Origin: Candidatus Sumerlaeota bacterium
GTDB taxonomy: Bacteria; Sumerlaeota; Sumerlaeia; JABWBI01
DNA length: 34,929 bases
Direction: 5' to 3'
Assembly (NCBI GenBank): GCA_016928695.1
Contig: JAFGKF010000046.1
Location: 1-34,929, forward strand
A model generated the notes under the pieces. That model was not told the DNA's origin. It saw only the letters and a list, made by a program, of their open reading frames with translations, and searched no databases. Positions 27,246 to 34,929 of this stretch are shown piece by piece (position 1 is the first letter of the stretch; every line of letters starts with the position of its first letter). The translations under genes and the position numbers were made by a program.

Positions 27246-27997
27246 TGGCCACGGCGCCCACCATCCCCAGCCATCCCATGGATGATCACGAGCTCGTCTT
27301 CGTCCGGCTCAACAAGCACGAGCGCGCGCAGCACGTGCTCTTCTTCGTCTCCTTCCTCCTCCTGGCGGTGACCGGCTTCACGCTGCGGCTGCCCGAGGAC
27401 TGGATGCGCCGCCTGGGTGAGATCGGCATGGGCTACGAGGCGCGCAGTCTGGTCCACCGCGCGGCGGGGATCGTGATGATCCTGGTGAGCCTGGCGCACA
27501 TCTACTACGTCCTCTTCATCCGCGAGGGCCGCGAGTGGCTGCGCGACATCTTCCTCCGCCCGAGCGACATCGGCGAGGGGTTCCGCAACGTTCAGTTCTA
27601 CCTGGGGCTTCGCCGCGATCCCCCGCGCTTCGGCCGCTTCAACTACAAGGAGAAGATGGAGTACTGGGCGCTGTTCGTCGGCAACACGCTGATGTCGATC
27701 ACCGGCCTGATGATGATGTTCGAGTATCTCTGGCCCCAGCTGGCGCTCGACATCGCCGCCCTGGTCCACCGCATGGAGGCGATCCTCGCCTGCCTGGCCA
27801 TCATCGTCTGGCACATGTATGAGGTGCACCTGCGCCCCGGCCGCTTCCCCCACAGCCTCGTCTGGTTCCACGGGCTCATGGACGAGGAGGAGATGGAGGA
27901 GGAGCACCCGGCGCACCTGGAGGAGCTGAAGAGGCGGGGTGGCAGCCGCGTTCTCCGCATCCACCGCGAGCGGCCCGAGGGGGGCGATCATGAGTGA
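27245..27997 (+). CDS. Membrane cytochrome b (FdhI/CbcL-like, di-heme b type)
   Basis: Four-TM pattern with conserved His: NKHERAQHVLFFVSFLLLAVTGFTL, LVHRAAGIVMILVSLAHIYYVLF, WALFVGNTLMSITGLMMMF, ALVHRMEAILACLAIIVWHMYEVHL. Confidence 0.88.
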   Translation: MATAPTIPSHPMDDHELVFVRLNKHERAQHVLFFVSFLLLAVTGFTLRLPEDWMRRLGEIGMGYEARSLVHRAAGIVMILVSLAHIYYVLFIREGREWLRDIFLRPSDIGEGFRNVQFYLGLRRDPPRFGRFNYKEKMEYWALFVGNTLMSITGLMMMFEYLWPQLALDIAALVHRMEAILACLAIIVWHMYEVHLRPGRFPHSLVWFHGLMDEEEMEEEHPAHLEELKRRGGSRVLRIHRERPEGGDHE

Positions 27998-28793
27998 GCC
28001 GAGGCATCCCCGCGCCGCCTGCCAGACGTGGATCGCATGCCTGATGTGGCTGCTGGGCTATCCCATGGCCGTCCTCTTCTTCGTGCTCACCGTCTGGCTC
28101 ATCTATCTCCTCTACTTCGACAGGAGCTGGGAGGAGGCGATGATCAGCCGCCACACACGGCGCGAGACCCACGCCGCCGATCAGGCGCAGATCGAGGCGC
28201 GCCGCAGCCAGTTCCACATCCAGATCCCCTACTCGCTCGACACGCTCGTGGATCCGCCCGTCTGCGTCACCTGCCACACCGCCTATCCCCACAGCGAGAA
28301 CACGCGGACGCGGGCCTACCTCAACGCCCATGGCACGCACCTGGCCTGCGAGACATGCCATCATCGACCCGATGCGTCCGAGGAGATCGTGTATCGCTGG
28401 ATCGACGACTCGACCGATCAGATCGTCTCCTCGGTCACCGGCTCCCGCGGCGTCTACGGCGCCCACGTCTATCCCTGCCGCGTCGGCAGCGGCGAGCAAC
28501 TTCGGCGCATGGGCAAGCGCGTCAGCGAGCCCGAGTGGGGCGCGCTGGCCGAGCGCGCGGAGGGCCTGACCCTCGAGCAGCGCCGCGCCATCTGCGATCC
28601 CGCGCACGACGAGCTCCAGGGCGAGCCGATCGGATGCTCCGAGTGCCATCGACCCGACGGGCCGCTCGACTTCGCTGCGCTCGGACACGGCGAGCGCATG
28701 GCGCAGCGGCTCGAGAATCTGGAGGTCGTCCAGATGCTCGAGAGCGCCGCGGAGTTTCATTTCCCTGACATCCGAGGGACCCGGAGCCCCTGA
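27990..28793 (+). CDS. Membrane-anchored triheme c-type cytochrome
   Basis: N-terminal TM WLLGYPMAVLFFVLTVWLIYLLYF; CVTCH, CETCH, CSECH; 8-nt overlap with the cytochrome b gene. Confidence 0.87.
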   Translation: MSEPRHPRAACQTWIACLMWLLGYPMAVLFFVLTVWLIYLLYFDRSWEEAMISRHTRRETHAADQAQIEARRSQFHIQIPYSLDTLVDPPVCVTCHTAYPHSENTRTRAYLNAHGTHLACETCHHRPDASEEIVYRWIDDSTDQIVSSVTGSRGVYGAHVYPCRVGSGEQLRRMGKRVSEPEWGALAERAEGLTLEQRRAICDPAHDELQGEPIGCSECHRPDGPLDFAALGHGERMAQRLENLEVVQMLESAAEFHFPDIRGTRSP

Positions 28794-28805
28794 GTCGGAC
28801 GTCCC

Positions 28806-29714
28806 ATGAGGCTCCTCCGCTCATCCGCAGCCGCTCTCATCGCCCTGACGCTGGGCACATGGCCGGGCGTCACCCAGCCGCCTTCGGCTGTGCCATCCGC
28901 CAACCTTCCCCCCAATCCCCACTGGCGCTCCGGGGAGTGCTCGCTCTGCCACGGCGAGGGGGAACCCGCGAGCATTTCCGCGCCCGACTGGGAGGCGGTC
29001 TGTGCGAGGTGCCATGATCTCGAGAGCATTGGAGCGCAGGTCCACCCCTTCGGCTTCGAGCCTGGGGCACTCCTTGACCGGATGATGTCGAACGGCGTGC
29101 CGCTGGCCGATGGCCTGCTCACATGCGCCTCCTGCCACGATCTGCGTCCCCACTGTCGGCTCGACCGCGACGCGCAGTCCTCCAATCCCGCCATGCTGCG
29201 AGGCCCCGGTGGGGGCGATGTGGTCTCGCTGTGCTTCCAGTGTCACGACGAGGAGCCCTTCATCCGGCGCGATCCCCATGTGCAGGTCCGAGCCGACGGC
29301 TCGCCGATGGAGGACAAGTGCCTGATGTGCCATGAGGCGAGCCCAGGGGGGACGATGGACCGCTCGCTGCGGGCACCCGCCGCGGTCATCTGCGCCGCGT
29401 GCCACGTGCTGGAGAATCACCCGCAGGGATTCGATCACGCTCTCACCGCCGACGCGGAGACCGTGCGCGCCATGGTGCGGGCGGAGATCGGCGACACCCT
29501 GAGTGGCATGACCCCGAGCCAGATGGACCGCTACATGGCGATGCACTCCCTCCAGCCACGTCGGCTGCCGCTGGGTGAGAACCGGGAGATCACCTGTTTC
29601 ACCTGCCACGATCCCCACGACCCTCGCCTCCCCGAATTCGAGGGGGCCGAGAGGCATGCGCATCGCCTCCGAATGGACTCCGCGGCGCTGTGTTTGGCCT
29701 GTCATGAGATGTGA
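28806..29714 (+). CDS. Secreted octaheme c-type cytochrome
   Basis: Signal peptide; CSLCH, CARCH, CASCH, CFQCH, CLMCH, CAACH, CFTCH, CLACH. Confidence 0.9.
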   Translation: MRLLRSSAAALIALTLGTWPGVTQPPSAVPSANLPPNPHWRSGECSLCHGEGEPASISAPDWEAVCARCHDLESIGAQVHPFGFEPGALLDRMMSNGVPLADGLLTCASCHDLRPHCRLDRDAQSSNPAMLRGPGGGDVVSLCFQCHDEEPFIRRDPHVQVRADGSPMEDKCLMCHEASPGGTMDRSLRAPAAVICAACHVLENHPQGFDHALTADAETVRAMVRAEIGDTLSGMTPSQMDRYMAMHSLQPRRLPLGENREITCFTCHDPHDPRLPEFEGAERHAHRLRMDSAALCLACHEM

Positions 29715-29948
29715 GTCGATACCCTCCCTGATGCCTCAGATCTGAGACAACTGGGCCACACTCTGGCCTGAGTGGCCTCTTCACCCGGGCGGTGTGAAAA
29801 ACCAACAAGACCAATCAATTCAGCACTTCAGGGGCAGATTCAGATTCGCTTGACGTCCCAGACCCTCAGGGAGTCCTTGGAATGGAAATTGTTCCCTTTT
29901 TCTCAAATGTGGCCGCACGGCCATCGATCTTGCCAGGGGAATGGTGAA

Positions 29949-31793
29949 ATGGCGAAACAGGCAGGCTCCCAGATCCGGATCACACTGGCGGCGGCGTTGG
30001 CGATCGGGACGCTGATCTCTCCCACCTGGGCGGAGGAGTTCGATCACACCGGCGTCTTCGGAAGCTCGTACAGCGGAGCGCAGGAGTGCATGTCCTGCCA
30101 CGCCTTCATCAGCGGAGCCGTGGACCTGGAGGTGATGAACAGCATCCACTACCAGCTGCGGACCGAGAACCCGAACGTCGCGATCCCCGGTGGTGGAAGC
30201 CACGGCATGATCGACCGCGCCTGCGCCCTGCGTGGGACCAGCATGTTCACCGAGTACGAGGCCAACTGCGGCGCCTGTCACGTCGGGGTCACCCGGCCCT
30301 TCGGCGATCCGCAGACGGGCGAGCCCTACGAGTGGCAGGTGGACAACATCGACTGCCTCGTCTGCCACGCGCCGGTCTATGACATGGACAACGACGGCGT
30401 GGCCGGGGCTCATGAGAGCTCGGAGGATCGCGTGCGTGGGTTCCGCGCCGACCTGGGCTTCGAGATCTGGCACCAGGACCGCATGGTGAGCACCGCCGAG
30501 ACCGTCGGGACCCGCGTGACCCGCGACGCCTGCCTGCGCTGCCACGAGCACGGCCAGGGCGACTACGTCTTCAAGCGGGGCACCCCCTTCTCCCCCGAGA
30601 CCGACGTGCACGCCGCACGCGGCTTCAACTGCACCTCATGCCACCGCGTCAGGGATCACCAGATCGCCCGCGGCTCGCGCGTCGCCGACATGCACGGCTG
30701 GGAGCGCCAGGACGTCGAGGTCGACTGCACGAACTGCCACTCGTCGACCCCCCACACCGAGTGGCCCGCCTACAACCTGCACACCACGGGGCTTCACGGC
30801 GTGATGGCCTGCGAGACCTGCCACATCCCCTGGACGGCGGGTGTGGAGCGCCGCGTCTGGACGTCGACGTACGGGGTCACCTCGGGACCTGAGTCCAACG
30901 TGCCGACCTACAACGCCGAGTCGGGCCGGTGGGAGTACCACGAGGAGGACACCGACGGCCTCATCCGCCCGGTCTATCGCTGGTTCAACGGCGGGGCGAG
31001 CATGCTGGCCGAGCCGATGGCGAACCCGAACAGCTACGACTTCCAGCTCCCCAACCGGAGCACGCCCGGCGCGCGGATCTACCCCTTCCGCAACATCGTC
31101 AACGGGATGGTCATGGACCGCCGCGGCATCGCCATGGACCCGGAGTTCGATCCCCAGTTCACGATGCTCGCCGCGTTCCAGGCGCAGGCCCCCACGTACA
31201 TCGCGATGGGCTTCATGCGTCCCGAGGGGCTCAACGCCGCGGAGCAGAACCTGCTCTCGCAGTTCCCCAACCTCCTGATGTTCTCCTGGGGCGAGTACTT
31301 CGCCACCGGAGACGTCACCACGTCCGTCAACCTCGGCCAGGGCCAAGTGGCCGCCATGATGAGCGGCATGAACACCGCCACCATGACCCGCGAGGAGCTG
31401 ATCGCCCTCGGCCAGATGACATGGAGCGGTCAGCCCACCGGGCTCGATCTTCCCGACAACCCCTTCGACCCGACCTATGTCGCGGACATGGATCCCACGA
31501 CGGCTGTCGGGTCGTTCATCCAGCTGAGCCACGCCATCAGCCGCGACAACGCGCTCCGCTGCGTCCACTGCCACTCGCCCGAGGGCGTGATGGACTTCAA
31601 CACCCTGCTCTACAGCCCCGACGACCAGTACGACCTCTCCCACGCCCTGACCTTCAAGAGCCACGAGCAGGTCGTCGATCACCTGCTCGGCCGCACCGAG
31701 TTCATCGGCAGCGAGCGTCTCCAGGCCGACGCGAACCAGGATGACGTGATCGACATCTCCGACGTCGTTCTCCTCTCCGACGTCGGGCTCTGA
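29949..31793 (+). CDS. Octaheme cytochrome resembling the octaheme tetrathionate reductase (OTR) family, with dockerin/EF-hand-like C-terminus
   Basis: CMSCH, CGACH, CLVCH, CLRCH, CTSCH, CTNCH, CETCH, CVHCH; FNCTSCHRVRDHQIARG and ALRCVHCHSPEGVMDFNTLLYSPDD recall OTR motifs; ends DANQDDVIDISDVVLLSDVGL. Confidence 0.75.
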   Translation: MAKQAGSQIRITLAAALAIGTLISPTWAEEFDHTGVFGSSYSGAQECMSCHAFISGAVDLEVMNSIHYQLRTENPNVAIPGGGSHGMIDRACALRGTSMFTEYEANCGACHVGVTRPFGDPQTGEPYEWQVDNIDCLVCHAPVYDMDNDGVAGAHESSEDRVRGFRADLGFEIWHQDRMVSTAETVGTRVTRDACLRCHEHGQGDYVFKRGTPFSPETDVHAARGFNCTSCHRVRDHQIARGSRVADMHGWERQDVEVDCTNCHSSTPHTEWPAYNLHTTGLHGVMACETCHIPWTAGVERRVWTSTYGVTSGPESNVPTYNAESGRWEYHEEDTDGLIRPVYRWFNGGASMLAEPMANPNSYDFQLPNRSTPGARIYPFRNIVNGMVMDRRGIAMDPEFDPQFTMLAAFQAQAPTYIAMGFMRPEGLNAAEQNLLSQFPNLLMFSWGEYFATGDVTTSVNLGQGQVAAMMSGMNTATMTREELIALGQMTWSGQPTGLDLPDNPFDPTYVADMDPTTAVGSFIQLSHAISRDNALRCVHCHSPEGVMDFNTLLYSPDDQYDLSHALTFKSHEQVVDHLLGRTEFIGSERLQADANQDDVIDISDVVLLSDVGL

Positions 31794-31839
31794 GGCCCCG
31801 CGATCCCGTCTGACCTGAGAGATCATCCAGAGGCCCCAA

Positions 31840-31889
31840 CCGGACAGACAGACAGACAGACCCCTATAGGGCCCTGTCTGTCTGTCCGG
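31840..31889. repeat. Tetranucleotide-repeat hairpin: (GACA)n / (TGTC)n arms
   Basis: CCGGACAGACAGACAG ... CTGTCTGTCTGTCCGG, 16-bp perfect stem; the loop contains the palindrome CCCTATAGGG. Confidence 0.9.
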
Positions 31890-31934
31890 ATACTATCCTC
31901 AAATCCGTTCAGCCAGCCAGCCGCACACCTATTG

Positions 31935-31958
31935 GGAGTGGCTGGCTGAGCCCCTCAT
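31935..31958. repeat. 24-bp direct repeat, copy 1
   Basis: GGAGTGGCTGGCTGAGCCCCTCAT, identical to 32052-32075. Confidence 0.9.
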
Positions 31959-31978
31959 TCCCCCTCACCCCCTCAACT

Positions 31979-32006
31979 CCCCCTCTCCCAGGATCGGGAG
32001 AGGGGG
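31979..32006. repeat. Intergenic hairpin, 11-bp perfect stem
   Basis: CCCCCTCTCCC-AGGATC-GGGAGAGGGGG, lying between the two copies of the 24-bp direct repeat. Confidence 0.88.
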
Positions 32007-32051
32007 ACGGGGGGTGCGGGCTGCGGCCCATTTTCAACGCCGCTGTCGGTA

Positions 32052-32075
32052 GGAGTGGCTGGCTGAGCCCCTCAT
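32052..32075. repeat. 24-bp direct repeat, copy 2
   Basis: GGAGTGGCTGGCTGAGCCCCTCAT, identical to 31935-31958. Confidence 0.9.
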
Positions 32076-32289
32076 CCGTTCGGCTGACTTCGGCGAGCTC
32101 AGTCGAGTCGAGCTCACGACGAAGCCCCAGCCCTTCTCCCCCACAGATCCATCGTGCCGGAATTCCCATTCCGGCACCCATTGCAGATCTCTGCAACAGC
32201 AGTCACCTCAGCCTGTCCATGAAGGCCTCAAATACTGCGCAGCAAAGGGTTCATGGCTCTGCAATCCGTTTCCTTCGCTGCGTCCAGGC

Positions 32290-32377
32290 GGAGAGGTGCC
32301 CGAGTGGCTGAAGGCGCACGCCTGGAGAGCGTGTGTGCGCTCCACGCACCGTGGGTTCGAATCCACCCTCTCCGCCA
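32290..32377 (+). tRNA. tRNA-Ser (anticodon GGA), CCA encoded; T-arm one base short
   Basis: GGAGAGG/CCTCTCC acceptor stem, D-arm GCCCGAGTGGCTGAAGGC, anticodon arm CACGC-CTGGAGA-GCGTG, long variable arm GTGCG-CTCCA-CGCAC, GTGGGTTCGAATCCAC, G-CCA. Confidence 0.88.
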
Positions 32378-32400
32378 GAACTCTCGCAGCTGATCTGAGA

Positions 32401-33447
32401 TCAGGGCTGCGGGTCCTCGGGGGAAGGTCCCACCGACACAGCACCTGCCATGGGAATGAACCTCGCCCCGGGATAGCTGAAGATCTCCTCGAGGCCTGGG
32501 GGCACGACTCCTCCATGGAACCGATCGATCACCTCCTGGCTTGTCAGAGAGCCCATCAACAGAACTGACATTCCCTGTTCGTTTCGCCTGTGGAGCTCCT
32601 CCAGCGTGGGTGGATGCGGATGTGCCCTGAGATATTCCATCTCCGCCTGTTCAGCCGTCCGATGTCCCTGGGAAAGAGGGGCGATGGGATTCCGCCCACG
32701 CATGATTCGCCGGAAATGAATCGCTTGACGATCCGTCCACCACCGACATTCGTAGACCACGCCTGAGGGGGCCTCTCTGAGGAGCGCTTTGAGCAGCACC
32801 TCCCTCAGCGTCAGGCCCTCCAGATCACTGAGATCCATCCTGAGCTGTCTCATCTCCTCGTTGACCTCGTTGGTCACAAACTGAATCTCCCCGCGTTCGT
32901 TCACGCCGAATCCCGTCGGTGAGGGGGTGAGGCCGAATCCGCTGAAATAACCATTGGCGAGCTCCAGTCGCCCCTCAGATCCGAGTGATACGAAAATCTC
33001 CTCGATGGTCGCCTCATCGCTGGCCAGGGAAGGCAACACCTGCGAAAGATAGGTCTCGTCCGATCCCCTGGGAAAGAGGGAAACCGCCGCTCGATTGTCA
33101 ATGGATTGAGCGACCCAGGCAAAATCCCCGAGCTGACGTGCCATGTCGTCGAGCACATTTGCGATGGTCTCATTCTCATACGAGCCCTCGACTCTGGCCT
33201 GCCAATTGGCGCCCGCGGATCGTGGCTGTTCCACACAGACCATGAGCCGCAACTGCTCCGTGAGGACATCGCTCAGGTGCTGGGCTGACAAGTCGATCTC
33301 GAGAGTGATTCGCTGACCCAGCGCCCCTGGAACTGAATCGCCAATGACGCCCTGAGGGATTCCCTCTTGACACATGAGAAGTGCGAGAACCACAGGGACA
33401 AGGTGCTTTTCTGGGTTCCCGTGGTTTCTCTCACACCTTGCGCTCAT
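32401..33447 (-). CDS. Hypothetical protein, possibly exported
   Basis: Long ORF with hydrophobic N-terminal segment (VPVVLALLM); RITLEIDLSAQHLSDVLTEQLRLMV weakly recalls a secretin/TonB N-terminal (STN) domain. Confidence 0.6.
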   Translation of the reverse strand: MSARCERNHGNPEKHLVPVVLALLMCQEGIPQGVIGDSVPGALGQRITLEIDLSAQHLSDVLTEQLRLMVCVEQPRSAGANWQARVEGSYENETIANVLDDMARQLGDFAWVAQSIDNRAAVSLFPRGSDETYLSQVLPSLASDEATIEEIFVSLGSEGRLELANGYFSGFGLTPSPTGFGVNERGEIQFVTNEVNEEMRQLRMDLSDLEGLTLREVLLKALLREAPSGVVYECRWWTDRQAIHFRRIMRGRNPIAPLSQGHRTAEQAEMEYLRAHPHPPTLEELHRRNEQGMSVLLMGSLTSQEVIDRFHGGVVPPGLEEIFSYPGARFIPMAGAVSVGPSPEDPQP

Positions 33448-33492
33448 CTCATCAGGGCCATCTTCCCAGCTCTTTGGAAAAATCTCTGCACC

Positions 33493-34401
33493 TCACGGCA
33501 TGATCAGATCTGCTTGGCTGGCAACCAAGTCACTGAAATCTTTGAAAGTCCTCAGCTCATCAAGCAGAGCCGCGTCAAGCCACTCGAGATCTCTTCCCTG
33601 TGGATCGATGTTCTCCACAATCTCCAAAATGATCCGATTTGTGAACAGACCATAGCGTATTGAGGTGTCCATGCGAAGGACGAAACCCTCTGGCAACTCG
33701 GCCGCTCCCACGTTTGCCGCTTCGAACACAGAGTCCACATAGTGACTGAGGATCTCTGGCCCTGGAAGAAGATCATCTCTGACCCTGTCCACTTCAATGG
33801 TTCTGACAATGCCTTCACGGGAATTTTCCCACATGTCCTCGGGCGTGTGGGCAGCGGCTGCAGCCAGTTGCATGAAATGCCCCTCGTCGGAACAGAGGGC
33901 TTGAATCTCATCCCAATCATCTCTCTCAATGCCAATGGGTTCCAGAACCTCCAGGTAGATGACCTCCTCACTGGCGGGATCCTGCCTGAGTCGTTCCGTC
34001 GCACGCAGAATGCTCTGAGATCTCTGGTGCAGGACCACATCGGACCGGACACCTCCCTGGGTCACCATCTCCTCATAGTGAGCTCTGGCCTCCTCCTCCG
34101 TGACCTGAATCCCCAGTCTGTCGCGGAGATCATCAATGGCCCTGTCTCTCAGAGTATTGAAGAGAAACAAGCCGTGGCGATTCCCATCGAGAAACAGAGA
34201 GCCTGCAGCCTCCACCTCCTCTCTGAGGGCGTCCATCTCAGAGGCGTCAACCCCCAGGTCATCCAGTGTTACGGGTTCACCGAACGCCACACACAGGACA
34301 TCGGCAGTGCCCGCAGTGGCAAATGGTGGGGCAATTGTCATCAGACTCCATATTGCCGATAGGATGGCTCTATTGATTGCCAATGGGAAGCTCAATCTCA
34401 T
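33493..34401 (-). CDS. Hypothetical secreted protein
   Basis: ORF of 302 aa with N-terminal hydrophobic segment AILSAIWSLMTIAPPFATAG; LRDRLGIQVTEEEARAHYEEMV weakly recalls SurA-type N-terminal regions. Confidence 0.6.
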   Translation of the reverse strand: MRLSFPLAINRAILSAIWSLMTIAPPFATAGTADVLCVAFGEPVTLDDLGVDASEMDALREEVEAAGSLFLDGNRHGLFLFNTLRDRAIDDLRDRLGIQVTEEEARAHYEEMVTQGGVRSDVVLHQRSQSILRATERLRQDPASEEVIYLEVLEPIGIERDDWDEIQALCSDEGHFMQLAAAAAHTPEDMWENSREGIVRTIEVDRVRDDLLPGPEILSHYVDSVFEAANVGAAELPEGFVLRMDTSIRYGLFTNRIILEIVENIDPQGRDLEWLDAALLDELRTFKDFSDLVASQADLIMP

Positions 34402-34435
34402 TGCAGGTTAGCCTCAGATTCCATTGACTGTTGTC

Positions 34436-34929
34436 TCAATCGTGACTGGACCATGGAGCCTGTCGCAGAACACCATTGTGGAGAATCTCCTCTGCGCGCC
34501 CGCGGAAAGGGGTGCCCTCTGCCGTGAGGAGAATTTGGGTCAATCGCCCATTCATCCCCACCTCCTGCCCCAGAACAACCCCATGGTCGGGGCTGAACAT
34601 CAGGGGGCCGGAGATCTGCCTCTCTGTCACCTGTGAGGCCATTCCACTCCCATCCGCCGCCTGTCTGCAGAGCCTCAATCCGTCCCTTGTGAACAGAACC
34701 TCGTTCTCATCGACCCAGATGACAGAGTCGGCAGAGATGGGACCATCCGACACAGGGAGAGTGAGAACATCGCCACTCGCGACATCGGCGATGTGAACCG
34801 CCACTCCCTGGTTGAAATCAAGCATCGCAGTGAATGCGAGGCGTGATCCCCCTGGAGACCAAGCGGGAGGAGACGAGGCGAAGGGAGTTCTGGAGGGCCC
34901 AGAGAGTGTGGACTCCTCCCCACTCTGCA
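34436..34929 (-). CDS. Partial PD40/TolB-like beta-propeller protein, runs off the window edge
   Basis: The frame stays open upstream of the listed ATG to the window end and reads PAWSPGGSRLAFTAMLDFNQGVAVHIADV, a PD40-type blade. Confidence 0.65.
   Translation of the reverse strand, partial: QSGEESTLSGPSRTPFASSPPAWSPGGSRLAFTAMLDFNQGVAVHIADVASGDVLTLPVSDGPISADSVIWVDENEVLFTRDGLRLCRQAADGSGMASQVTERQISGPLMFSPDHGVVLGQEVGMNGRLTQILLTAEGTPFRGRAEEILHNGVLRQAPWSSHD

Noticed and set aside
31909-32196. 95-aa minus-strand ORF with repeated NEGLSQPL / DEGLSQPL peptide
   Set aside because: Both peptides are translations of the 24-bp DNA direct repeat in an intergenic repeat region; no start context or domain support.
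32385-32413. Hairpin downstream of tRNA-Ser (CTCGCAGC...GCTGCGGG) as a terminator
   Set aside because: Stem is plausible but there is no T-run and it overlaps the 3' end of the convergent CDS; function undetermined.
1-34929. Mobile element enzymes (transposase, integrase), toxin-antitoxin or defence genes
   Set aside because: Looked for in all ORFs; no recognisable catalytic motifs found in this window.

Overview
The window is a GC-rich bacterial region dominated by a large multiheme c-type cytochrome locus that looks like an extracellular electron transfer (EET) system. Nine cytochrome genes carry about 81 heme-binding motifs by my count: 77 CXXCH, 3 CXXXCH and 1 CX8CH. The core is a tightly overlapping + strand gene train (about 14.9-29.7 kb). 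In order it encodes: pseudo-receiver, OmcE-like tetraheme cytochrome, NHL beta-propeller, pentaheme lipoprotein, outer-membrane beta-barrel, NHL, 12-heme cytochrome, NHL, 24-heme cytochrome, octaheme cytochrome with C-terminal TM, di-heme-type cytochrome b, triheme membrane-anchored cytochrome, octaheme cytochrome. An octaheme OTR-like cytochrome follows (29.9-31.8 kb), and a nonaheme cytochrome sits far upstream (4.3-6.4 kb). Between them a minus-strand operon encodes System II cytochrome maturation (ResB, CcsA) together with a Cys-motif histidine kinase and an NtrC-type regulator. Two further sigma54-type regulators are present. A good -24/-12 promoter lies upstream of the nonaheme gene. The locus is followed by an intergenic repeat/hairpin zone and a tRNA-Ser(GGA). 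A 3'-end fragment of a similar tRNA lies at the left edge of the window. Family names come from motif recognition by eye; no searches were run.
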